From the NCBI RefSeq assembly GCF_900106845.1, contig NZ_LT629850.1:113696-177695 (forward strand): a DNA stretch of 64,000 nt, given 5' to 3'. The notes beneath the pieces are model-generated. The model saw nothing but the letters and a program-made list of their open reading frames with translations, had not been told where the DNA came from and did no database searches. Source of the DNA: Romboutsia timonensis (GTDB taxonomy: Bacteria; Bacillota; Clostridia; Peptostreptococcales; Peptostreptococcaceae). Shown here in pieces: positions 37,391-46,132 of the stretch (its first letter is position 1; each line of letters begins with the position of its first letter). Made by a program: the position numbers and the translations under genes.

Positions 37391-38416
37391 TTGAAAACAA
37401 GCGACTTTTATTTTGACTTACCAGAAGAGCTAATTGCTCAAGTACCTATATTAGATAGATCAAGTTCTAAATTAATGGTACTAGATAAAGAAACTGGAGA
37501 AATTGAACATAAAACATTTAAAAATGTAATAGATTATTTAAATCCTGGGGATTGCCTAGTTCTTAATAACACTAGAGTAATACCGGCAAGACTTATAGGT
37601 GAAAAAGTAGATACAGGTGGTAAGATAGAATTCTTATTACTAAAAAGAACAGAAGAGGATACTTGGCAAGCATTAGTAAAACCAGGTAAAAGAGCTAAAA
37701 TAGGAACTAAGTTTTCTTTTGGAAATGGAAAACTTATAGGAGAAGTAGTAGGTTTAGCTGAAGAAGGTTCTAGAATAATTAAATTCCATTATGAAGGAAT
37801 ATTTGAGGAAGTTTTAGATGAACTTGGAAATATGCCTCTACCTCCATATATAACAGAAAGATTAGAAGAAAGAGAAAGATACCAAACTGTTTATTCTAAG
37901 CATAATGGTTCGGCAGCAGCACCGACAGCAGGTCTTCATTTTACTGAAGAATTACTTCAACAAATAAAGGATAAGGGTGTAGATATAGCATTTGTAACCC
38001 TTCATGTTGGACTTGGAACTTTTAGACCAGTTAAGGTTGATGATGTATTAGAACATGAAATGCATTCAGAATATTATATGGTAGATAAAGAAGCTGCACA
38101 AAAGATAAATAATGCTAAGAAAAATGGACATAACGTAGTTTGTGTAGGAACAACTAGTTGTAGAACAGTAGAATCAGCAACTAATGAAGAGGGTATAATA
38201 GAAGAAACTAGTGGTTGGACTAATATATTTATTTACCCAGGATACAAATTTAAAATGGTAGATAAACTTATAACTAATTTCCATTTACCAGAATCAACAT
38301 TAATTATGTTAGTAAGTGCACTTTCTAGCAAAGAGAATGTACTAAATGCTTATGAAACGGCTGTAAAAGAAAGATATAGATTCTTTAGTTTTGGAGATGC
38401 TATGATTGTAAAATAG
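37391..38416 (+). CDS. queA: S-adenosylmethionine:tRNA ribosyltransferase-isomerase QueA
   Basis: Transfers the ribosyl part of SAM to preQ1 in tRNA, giving epoxyqueuosine. The normal start [17 protein letters not shown] fits a TTG at 37391, 6 bases after AAAGGAAG; the upstream TTG at 37373 lacks a site. 341 aa, the usual size, with [17 protein letters not shown] and [18 protein letters not shown]. Works with tgt two genes downstream. Confidence 0.95.
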   Translation: MKTSDFYFDLPEELIAQVPILDRSSSKLMVLDKETGEIEHKTFKNVIDYLNPGDCLVLNNTRVIPARLIGEKVDTGGKIEFLLLKRTEEDTWQALVKPGKRAKIGTKFSFGNGKLIGEVVGLAEEGSRIIKFHYEGIFEEVLDELGNMPLPPYITERLEERERYQTVYSKHNGSAAAPTAGLHFTEELLQQIKDKGVDIAFVTLHVGLGTFRPVKVDDVLEHEMHSEYYMVDKEAAQKINNAKKNGHNVVCVGTTSCRTVESATNEEGIIEETSGWTNIFIYPGYKFKMVDKLITNFHLPESTLIMLVSALSSKENVLNAYETAVKERYRFFSFGDAMIVK

Positions 38417-38443
38417 TTAAATAGAGAATATATAGGGGGAACT

Positions 38444-38911
38444 ATGAAAAATATAGATAAAAGTAATATATCACTAAGAGTAGCGTATATATTTGAATCA
38501 ATATTAGCCATGGTAGTTTTAATAGCAGTATTTTTGGGAACGATAGATGTCCTAAGAATGATATGGACTGCATATATCGTTGAATATCATACTCCTGTTG
38601 CATATAGTCAATTAAATGATATACTAGCACAAATACTTCTTTTAGTTATAGCTATAGAGTTCGTGGTTATGTTATCTTTGCATATACCAGGTACAATAAT
38701 AGAAGTCTTATTGTATGCAATAGCAAGAAAGATGTTATTACTTCCAAAAAGTGGAGGTATGTTAGAAGTATTATTAGGTGTAATTGCAATAGCTGGATTA
38801 TTTACAATTAGAAAATATTTGTTAACAAAAGACAATAGTAATATGAACATAACTAGTATACATTATGACAGCGATGACGATGATATTATAGATGCTAAGG
38901 ACCCTATATAA
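38444..38911 (+). CDS. Small membrane protein, PsiE-like
   Basis: 155 aa with four hydrophobic segments and an acidic C-terminal tail (HYDSDDDDIIDAKDP). The pattern LLLVIAIEFVVMLSLH followed by LLYAIARKMLL resembles the phosphate-starvation-inducible PsiE family; function unknown. It sits between queA and tgt with its own GGGGGA site and is part of the queuosine transcript, which says little about its role. Confidence 0.65.
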   Translation: MKNIDKSNISLRVAYIFESILAMVVLIAVFLGTIDVLRMIWTAYIVEYHTPVAYSQLNDILAQILLLVIAIEFVVMLSLHIPGTIIEVLLYAIARKMLLLPKSGGMLEVLLGVIAIAGLFTIRKYLLTKDNSNMNITSIHYDSDDDDIIDAKDPI

Positions 38912-38977
38912 GATGACAAAACTTTAGATACAGTAAATATATAAATTTTAATATAGATAAACAAAAGACTACATTAA

Positions 38978-40111
<1,134 letters not shown>

Positions 40112-40198
40112 ATTAAAATGTACTATTAATTAGAATAATTTTAATATATAATATTTAATATATATAAATAATTTTTAAACTTTGAAGGAGTGAAAAAG

Positions 40199-40483
40199 AT
40201 GAGTCCGCAAACACAACAGATGATCATGGGATTACTTATGTGGGTTGTAGTATTTGGAGTATTTTATTTCTTACTAATAAGACCACAAAAGAAAAAAGAT
40301 AAAGAATTAAAAGAAATGAGAGAAAACTTAAACGTAGGAGATAAGGTTACTACTATAGGTGGTATAATAGCTCACGTTGCTAAGGTTGAAGAAAATGCTG
40401 TAATATTAGAAATAGGGCCAAATAGAACTAAAGTACCATTTGAAAAATGGGCTATAGGTAAGGTTGAATCTAAAGAAGCATAA
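40199..40483 (+). CDS. yajC: Preprotein translocase subunit YajC
   Basis: Small single-span accessory of SecDF-YidC, 94 aa. Membrane segment at about residues 9-30 (GLLMWVVVFGVFYFLLIRPQ), then RPQKKKDKELKEMRENLNVGDKVTTIGGI, the family core. The GTG at 40190 lies within the AAGGAGTGA site, so the ATG at 40199 is used. secDF itself is not in the window. A dual-purpose hairpin follows. Confidence 0.95.
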   Translation: MSPQTQQMIMGLLMWVVVFGVFYFLLIRPQKKKDKELKEMRENLNVGDKVTTIGGIIAHVAKVEENAVILEIGPNRTKVPFEKWAIGKVESKEA

Positions 40484-40499
40484 TAAATAGTAATGTTTG

Positions 40500-40553
40500 T
40501 ACCTTTTCTTGAATATATATTAACGAGTATATATTCGAGGGGAGGTATTTTTT
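40500..40553 (+). promoter_or_regulatory. Terminator hairpin that also buries the next ribosome binding site
   Basis: T40500-T40521 pairs with A40526-A40547 without interruption: 22 bp including G-U pairs, with an AACG tetraloop. T6 follows at once (40548-40553), as in an intrinsic terminator. The 3' arm contains GGGGAGGT (40539-40546), the ribosome binding site of the gene starting at 40554. The element could both stop transcription after yajC and block translation of the next gene. Confidence 0.75.
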
Positions 40554-40916
40554 ATGGAGAAAACAAATTACATTCTAAAGGGCTTAGGATATTCATATAT
40601 ATTAACACTAGCAACTCTATTAATATATAACTTAGCCCTTACATTTACTAGTTTATCAGGAAATTCTATAGCTATGGCATCATCTGCAATAACTACTGCA
40701 TCATCAGCATTTGGAGGATTTTATGCATCAAAGAACATAAAAGAAAAAGGCCTTATATACGGTCTGTTAGTTGGCCTCATGTACATAGTATGCCTTACAT
40801 TAATAGTATTTTTAGCAAAGGATAGTTTTGTATTTGAAATGGATATATTATACAAAGTATTGTTAGTATCTCTAGCTGGTGGCATTGGTGGAGTTTTAGG
40901 TGTAAATTTTAAATAA
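40554..40916 (+). CDS. TIGR04086 family membrane protein (YrzE-like)
   Basis: 120 aa with four predicted membrane segments and small-residue-rich helices (SSAITTASSAFGGFYASKNIKEKGLIYGLLVGL, ending in GGIGGVLG). The family is found next to yajC in Firmicutes; function unknown. Its ribosome binding site is fully paired in the hairpin after yajC, so its expression may depend on opening that structure. Confidence 0.85.
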   Translation: MEKTNYILKGLGYSYILTLATLLIYNLALTFTSLSGNSIAMASSAITTASSAFGGFYASKNIKEKGLIYGLLVGLMYIVCLTLIVFLAKDSFVFEMDILYKVLLVSLAGGIGGVLGVNFK

Positions 40917-40919
40917 TAT

Positions 40920-40948
40920 TCCACATTTGGAAAATTATATGATATAAT
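40920..40948 (+). promoter_or_regulatory. Candidate promoter of the SCIFF gene
   Basis: TCCACA, 17-base spacer, consensus TATAAT, 36 bases before the SCIFF start. The -35 is a 4/6 match. Confidence 0.5.
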
Positions 40949-40983
40949 CATTTAAGAAACTTTTGAGTAGGAGGTATTTAAAG

Positions 40984-41127
40984 ATGGAAAAGAAACATGT
41001 AAAAACTTTATCTAGTGCTACTTTAAAGGAAAGTGCTGCAAAAGGTGGATGTGGTGAATGTCAAACTTCTTGCCAATCAGCTTGCAAAACTTCTTGTACA
41101 GTTGCAAATCAAGAGTGTGAAAGATAA
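40984..41127 (+). CDS. SCIFF family six-cysteine ranthipeptide precursor
   Basis: 47-aa peptide starting MEKKHVKTLSSATLKESAAK with a C-terminal core holding six cysteines (CGEC, then CQSACKTSC, then C near the end). Six cysteines within 45 residues define SCIFF. A partner radical SAM enzyme joins each cysteine to a nearby residue through a thioether. AGGAGGT lies 6 bases before the ATG, and a terminator follows. In most clostridia the maturase is reported to be the next gene; here it lies about 3 kb downstream. The biological role of SCIFF is unknown. Confidence 0.95.
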   Translation: MEKKHVKTLSSATLKESAAKGGCGECQTSCQSACKTSCTVANQECER

Positions 41128-41148
41128 TAATTTATAATAAACACTACA

Positions 41149-41178
41149 AAAGGCGTCATTATTATGATGTCTTTTTTT
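41149..41178 (+). terminator. Terminator after SCIFF
   Basis: AGGCGTCAT pairs with ATGATGTCT (G-U pairs allowed) around TATT, followed by T7. It makes SCIFF a separate short transcript. Confidence 0.8.
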
Positions 41179-41271
41179 GTATGCTAAATTTTATGAAAAT
41201 ATATATTGGAGTAATAACCATGACTATTGCTAATAATATATACATGCTCAAAATAAGAGGAGGTAATAGTT

Positions 41272-41466
41272 ATGAAGAATAAAGATAAACAAAATAAAAG
41301 TATAGAAGATTTAACATATGACATATTAGGGAATGCTTTTGTAGGAAATCTATTTGATATATCAAATGATATAGACAATACATCACAAAATCTTATAGCA
41401 TATTTAGAATTAGAGGACATAAAAAAATTAAGTAAAAAACATAAAGGTAACATTGAAGAAAAGTAA
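41272..41466 (+). CDS. Small orphan protein beside SCIFF
   Basis: 64-aa hydrophilic protein that I do not recognise. It begins MKNKDKQNKSIEDLTYDILGNAF and ends in a Lys/Glu-rich tail. No cysteine or membrane segment. GAGGAGGT with good spacing supports translation. It lies between the SCIFF terminator and murJ with no gene close on either side. Any link to SCIFF is only by position. Confidence 0.6.
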   Translation: MKNKDKQNKSIEDLTYDILGNAFVGNLFDISNDIDNTSQNLIAYLELEDIKKLSKKHKGNIEEK

Positions 41467-41623
41467 TTTTTAGTTAAAATTTTAATCTTTAATTAAGGTT
41501 GAGTTAATCTATAAAATATAAAATGGATATATATAACTTTTATTTTATAAACTGTTATACATTATATTAAAATAGAGAATAATCAAATAAATAAGAGTTA
41601 ATAAAGTATAGGAGAGAGAAATC

Positions 41624-43171
41624 ATGTCAAGAGTAGCAAAGGCAGCTGTAGGATTAATGGCGGCAACTTTAGTTGCTAAGATTCTAGGCTTTGGTAGAGA
41701 ATTAGCCCTAGCTTCAGCATATGGAGCATCAGGAGTTAGTGATGCATTTTTAGTGGCTATGAATATACCAGCAGTAATATTCACTGCTATAGGTACATCT
41801 CTAGGAACTGCATTTATTCCACTTTATTGTGAAGTAAATGCAAATAAAGGAGAGCAAGCATCTAATAAGTTTACAAATAATGTATTTAATATTGTTGTAA
41901 TTATATGTCTAGTTCTTTCAGCAATAGGAGCAATATTTACGCCACAAATAGTAAAAATGTTTGCTGTTGGATTTGAAGGTGAAACACTTAGATTAGCAAT
42001 TTATTTTACAAGAGTAATGATATTAGGATTAGCATTTTTAGGAATGAGCTATATAATGATGGCATACCTACAAGTAAAAGAAAACTTTATAATACCAGGT
42101 TTTATGTCAGTTCCGTACAATATTCTTATAATTATATCAATAATTGTAAGTGTGAAAATAAGTCCTTATTTATTGCCTTGGGGTACTTTAATTGGATTAT
42201 CACTTCAATTTTTATTTCAACTTCCATTTGCAATAAAAAAAGGGTATAGATATAAGCTGTACATAGACGTTAAAGATGAACATCTTAAGAGAATGCTTTG
42301 GCTTATAGCTCCAGTTTTAATAGGAGTTGCAGTTAATCAAATAAATACTATAGTAGATAGAACTATAGCATCTACATTAGTTGAAGGTAGTATATCTGCA
42401 TTGAACTATGCTACAAAGTTAAATCAATTTGTTATGGGTATGTTTATAGTTTCTATATCATCTGTTGTATACCCTATGCTGTCAAAGTTATCAACTGAAA
42501 ACAATAAAGAAAAGTTTAATAAATCAATAATAACATCTGTAAATACTGTTACGTTATTAGTTATACCAATATCTATTGGAGCGATAATACTTGCAAATCC
42601 AATTGTAAAATTGTTATTCCAAAGAGGTGAATTTGATGCTAGAGCAACTCAGATGACAGCTGTTGCCCTTATATTCTATTCAATTGGTATGATTGGATAT
42701 GGTCTTAGAGATATATTAGGGAAAGTATTTTACTCATTACAGGATACTAGAACTCCTATGATAAATGGAGTGATAGCAATGGTTTTAAATATAACACTTA
42801 ATATATTATTTGTTAAATATACTAATATGCAACTTGCAGGACTTGCATTTGCAACTAGTATATCAGCACTATTTACTATAGCATTATTATTTATAAGCTT
42901 AAGAAGAAAAATAGGTAGTTTTGGTGGTAAGTCAATAGCACTGGGTATGATTAAGTCCTTGATTTCAGGAATTATAATGGCAGTAGTAACTTTATTTGCA
43001 TATAATACTATAGCTAATATACTAGGTAGTGGATTTATAAAAGAGGTCATAACTTTAGCGCTATCAGTAGGAATAGGTGCAATAGTTTACGGTACAAGTA
43101 TAATAATACTTAAAGTAGATGAAGTTAATATAATTTTAGAGAAAGTTAAAGGAAAGCTCAATAGAAAATAA
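41624..43171 (+). CDS. murJ: Lipid II flippase MurJ (MviN family)
   Basis: Moves lipid II across the membrane for peptidoglycan synthesis. 515 aa with about 14 membrane segments and the family start RVAKAAVGLMAATLVAKILGFGRELALA, later QRGEFD and YGLRDILGKVFYSLQDTRTPM. GGAGAG before the ATG; its own terminator follows. It stands between the SCIFF precursor and its maturase. A MurJ paralogue elsewhere in the genome cannot be excluded. Confidence 0.93.
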   Translation: MSRVAKAAVGLMAATLVAKILGFGRELALASAYGASGVSDAFLVAMNIPAVIFTAIGTSLGTAFIPLYCEVNANKGEQASNKFTNNVFNIVVIICLVLSAIGAIFTPQIVKMFAVGFEGETLRLAIYFTRVMILGLAFLGMSYIMMAYLQVKENFIIPGFMSVPYNILIIISIIVSVKISPYLLPWGTLIGLSLQFLFQLPFAIKKGYRYKLYIDVKDEHLKRMLWLIAPVLIGVAVNQINTIVDRTIASTLVEGSISALNYATKLNQFVMGMFIVSISSVVYPMLSKLSTENNKEKFNKSIITSVNTVTLLVIPISIGAIILANPIVKLLFQRGEFDARATQMTAVALIFYSIGMIGYGLRDILGKVFYSLQDTRTPMINGVIAMVLNITLNILFVKYTNMQLAGLAFATSISALFTIALLFISLRRKIGSFGGKSIALGMIKSLISGIIMAVVTLFAYNTIANILGSGFIKEVITLALSVGIGAIVYGTSIIILKVDEVNIILEKVKGKLNRK

Positions 43172-43177
43172 ATTGAG

Positions 43178-43228
43178 ATGGAGATATTTTAAGATAAATA
43201 CTTGTTTTAAAATACTCCATTTTTTATT
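43178..43228 (+). terminator. Terminator after murJ
   Basis: ATGGAGATATTTTAA pairs with TTTAAAATACTCCAT (one bulged A), followed by T6ATT. Confidence 0.8.
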
Positions 43229-43243
43229 ATAATGATATATCAT

Positions 43244-43400
43244 TTGAGTTATGTTAAAAGCGAATTTTAAGCAACGGATACATCTGTAGCGGTAGCAAAG
43301 ATGTATCGTTGGCGATATGAGCGAAGCGAATTTTAAGCAATGGATGTATCAGTAGCGTTAGCGAAGATGTGTTATTGATGTTATGATCGAAGTAAAATTT
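43244..43400 (+). repeat. Tandem pair of the dispersed ~66-bp repeat
   Basis: CGAATTTTAAGCAA recurs at 43261 and 43327, a period of 66 bases. Each unit contains GGATRYATC...TAGCGGTAGCRAAGATGTATC and can fold through CAACG(G)ATACATC/GATGTATCGTTG around a 15-base loop. The second unit decays after about 50 bases. No open frame here has a ribosome binding site; the minus-strand frame across it is a shadow of the repeat. Confidence 0.8.
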
Positions 43401-43449
43401 GACAAAATAAACTGTAAAATCCTTAATTAAGAAATAGAAGGAGAAAATC

Positions 43450-43959
43450 ATGATACCTAAACGAGTAAAGCAATTTTATGTTAATGTTACAGATAAGATG
43501 ACTGAAAAAGATTATGATTATGCTAATGAAATACTAAATAAAAAAGAGTTGGAATTATTCATGAAGTTATCTAAATCAGAACAAAAGCATAGTATTAGAA
43601 TAGCGAAAGATATAGAATTTATTATAGATAATAATGAGACTGATGATGAAGAGATATTAAAAAATAGAAACTTATTAATGAAGTCAGCTTTGTTACATGA
43701 TATAGGAAAAATTACGAAACGATTAAATGTGATTGATAAATCTATAATAGTTATATTAAACAAATTAACTAAAGGAAAATTAAAAAGTATTAAAACATCT
43801 AAAAAAATACAGTGTTACTATAATCATAGCAGTTATGGCTATGAAATTTTAAAAGATATAATTGATGATACGGTTATATTAGATATAGTTAAAAATCATC
43901 ATAGTGACAATGGTAATAATCTGGTTAACTTTTTTAAACAGATAGATGATAAGAACTAG
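43450..43959 (+). CDS. HD-domain phosphohydrolase-like protein
   Basis: 169 aa. The metal-binding HD pattern is complete: H in EQKHSIRIAKD, HD in LLHDIGK, then HSSYGYEIL and the KNHHSD pair. Such proteins hydrolyse phosphoesters, often nucleotides, but the substrate is unknown. AAGGAG before the ATG. It lies just after the tandem repeat and upstream of the SCIFF maturase, with no close operon link to either. Confidence 0.82.
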   Translation: MIPKRVKQFYVNVTDKMTEKDYDYANEILNKKELELFMKLSKSEQKHSIRIAKDIEFIIDNNETDDEEILKNRNLLMKSALLHDIGKITKRLNVIDKSIIVILNKLTKGKLKSIKTSKKIQCYYNHSSYGYEILKDIIDDTVILDIVKNHHSDNGNNLVNFFKQIDDKN

Positions 43960-44194
43960 ATATTTATCTATTATGAGGTTATATTAAAAAGTAAAGTAAA
44001 CTTATATAAATATTAAAGTGAAGATAGATTTATTTTTTGTCAAATAATATGGAATTAAAAGGTATTAAAGGCGAATGTTGTAATAATCTTGCTTATACCT
44101 TATATAAGTTATATAATGAAGAATAGATTAATTTTAATTCGAGTAAGGTGTGTTGATATACATAAATCGAATTGATAATTTGGAGGAGAGAAAA

Positions 44195-45568
44195 ATGAGT
44201 ATGATACATAAGTTCTCAATGAACGGATATAATATAGTACTAGATGTTAACGGAGGAGCAGTTCATGTTGTTGATGAAGTTGCTTATAACCTAGTTGACT
44301 TATATAAGGAAAAAACTAAAGAAGAAATAATAGAAAGTCTAAAAGAAAACTATACAGTAGAGCAAATAAATGAAGCTTACGATGAAATAAAGACTTTAGA
44401 AGAAGAAGGACTTTTATACACAGAGGATACATATCAATTCCATCCAAGTTTCGTAGCTAGAAAAAAAGTAGTTAAAGCTTTATGTTTACATGTTGCTCAT
44501 GACTGTAACTTAAAATGTAAGTACTGCTTTGCTGCACAAGGGGATTTTGGTGGAGAAAAGCAAATGATGAGTTTTGAAGTTGGTAAAGCTGCAATAGATT
44601 ACTTAATAGCTAACTCAGGAAATAGAAGAAACTTAGAAATAGATTTCTTTGGTGGAGAGCCACTAATGAACTTTGATGTAGTAAAACAATTAGTTGAATA
44701 TGGAAGAAGTATAGAAAAAGAAAATAATAAAAATATAAGATTCACTATAACTACAAATGGTATATTATTAGATGATGAAAAGATAGAGTACATAAATGAA
44801 AATATGCACAACGTAGTATTAAGCTTAGACGGAAGAAAAGAAGTAAATGATAATATGAGACCTACATTAAATGATAAAGGAAGTCATGATATCATATTAC
44901 CTAAGTTCAAAAAACTTATAGAAACTAGACCGAAAGACAAATATTATTATATAAGAGGAACATTTACAAGAGAGAATTTAGATTTCTCTGAAGATGTTAT
45001 GCATTTTGCAAATGAAGGATTTGCACTTACTTCTGTTGAACCAGTTGTAGGAGATGAGTCAAATCCGTATGCATTAAGAGAAGAAGATATGCCAAAAGTA
45101 TTTGAAGAATACGAAAATTTAGCAGTTAAATATGCTGACATGTTAAAGGAAGGGAAAGATTTTAAATTCTTCCACTTTATGATAGATTTAAATCAAGGTC
45201 CATGTGTAATAAAGAGAATAACAGGATGTGGAGCAGGAAATGAATATCTTGCTATAACTCCAGAGGGAGATATATATCCATGTCATCAATTCGTTGGAAA
45301 TGAAGATTATAAATTATCTAACATAATGAATGAAGAAATAGTATTCCCTCATGATTTAACTGAGAGCTTTAAGAATGCTCATGTATATAGTAAAGAAGAT
45401 TGTAAAAAGTGTTGGAATAAATTCTACTGTTCAGGTGGATGTCATGCAAATGCAACTAACTTTAACGGAGATGTTATGAAGCCGTATGAATTAGGCTGTG
45501 AAATGCAAAAGAAAAGAACAGAGTGTTCAATAATGATACAAGCAAAATTAATGTTAGAAGGTGAATAA
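44195..45568 (+). CDS. SCIFF peptide maturase (radical SAM/SPASM)
   Basis: 457-aa enzyme that makes thioether cross-links in the SCIFF peptide. N-terminal peptide-recognition-like region (about residues 1-85: GYNIVLDVNGGAVHVVDEVAYNLVDLY), radical SAM motif CNLKCKYCF (CX3CX2C), FFGGEPLMN, and a SPASM region with CGAG..., CHQFVG, CKKCWNKFYCSGGCHAN and a final GCEMQKKRTEC for auxiliary Fe-S clusters. The ATG at 44195 behind GGAGGAG is chosen over the upstream GTG. It begins about 3.1 kb after its presumed substrate and runs straight into a gamma-carbonic-anhydrase-like gene. Confidence 0.93.
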   Translation: MSMIHKFSMNGYNIVLDVNGGAVHVVDEVAYNLVDLYKEKTKEEIIESLKENYTVEQINEAYDEIKTLEEEGLLYTEDTYQFHPSFVARKKVVKALCLHVAHDCNLKCKYCFAAQGDFGGEKQMMSFEVGKAAIDYLIANSGNRRNLEIDFFGGEPLMNFDVVKQLVEYGRSIEKENNKNIRFTITTNGILLDDEKIEYINENMHNVVLSLDGRKEVNDNMRPTLNDKGSHDIILPKFKKLIETRPKDKYYYIRGTFTRENLDFSEDVMHFANEGFALTSVEPVVGDESNPYALREEDMPKVFEEYENLAVKYADMLKEGKDFKFFHFMIDLNQGPCVIKRITGCGAGNEYLAITPEGDIYPCHQFVGNEDYKLSNIMNEEIVFPHDLTESFKNAHVYSKEDCKKCWNKFYCSGGCHANATNFNGDVMKPYELGCEMQKKRTECSIMIQAKLMLEGE

Positions 45569-45574
45569 TACTCA

Positions 45575-46075
45575 ATGATAAAAGGATACAAAGGAGTAGA
45601 ACCTAAAATAGATGAAACTGCATTTATAGCAGACAGTGCTGATGTTATAGGTCAAGTTAATATAGGTAAAAATGCAAATATATGGTATGGGACTGTTTTA
45701 AGAGCAGATGATAACCATATAACTGTAGGTGAAAACACAAATATACAAGATGGAAGTGTAGTGCATATATCAGAGGGATATCCTACAGTTATAGGTGATA
45801 ATGTAACTATAGGTCATAAATCAATAATTCATGGATGTGAAATTGGAAACAATACATTAATAGGCATGGGTTCAATCGTTTTAGATGGAGCTAAAATTGG
45901 AGAATTCACTTTACTTGGAGCAGGAAGTTTAGTCCCACCAGGAAAGGAAATACCATCAGGTGTTTTAGCTATGGGTTCACCTGCTAAAGTAATAAGAGAA
46001 CTTTCAGAACAAGAAAAAGAAAATCTTACTAAATCAGCATTAAAATACGTAAAACTTGCAAATAATCATAAGTAA
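45575..46075 (+). CDS. Gamma-carbonic anhydrase-like left-handed beta-helix protein
   Basis: 166 aa made of hexapeptide repeats (IGQVNIGKNANIWYGTVLRAD and so on). The three metal-ligand histidines of the gamma class are kept in VVHISEG, IGHKSIIHG. It starts 6 bases after the maturase stop, so the two share a transcript and perhaps translation, the GAAGGTGA site being inside the maturase end. Family members (YrdA/PaaY) often have unknown substrates; carbonic anhydrase activity is not assured. Confidence 0.9.
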   Translation: MIKGYKGVEPKIDETAFIADSADVIGQVNIGKNANIWYGTVLRADDNHITVGENTNIQDGSVVHISEGYPTVIGDNVTIGHKSIIHGCEIGNNTLIGMGSIVLDGAKIGEFTLLGAGSLVPPGKEIPSGVLAMGSPAKVIRELSEQEKENLTKSALKYVKLANNHK

Positions 46076-46083
46076 CAAAACTA

Positions 46084-46112
46084 AAGGGGCAATCATTATA
46101 TTGCCCTTTTAA
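46084..46112 (+). terminator. Terminator after the maturase operon
   Basis: AAAGGGGCAAT/ATTGCCCTTTT stem around a short loop, then AAAATTTT. Confidence 0.78.
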
Positions 46113-46132
46113 AATTTTAGGAGTGGAATCTA

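Noticed and set aside
43254..43451. 65-aa minus-strand reading frame
   Set aside because: It lies inside the tandem repeat and its repeated peptide is produced by the 66-base period. It has no ribosome binding site.
43960..44194. Possible 25-29-aa peptide (TTG or ATG near 44039-44051) containing CC, ahead of the SCIFF maturase
   Set aside because: There is no ribosome binding site before either start and the composition is ordinary. The position beside a radical SAM enzyme is tempting but not enough.
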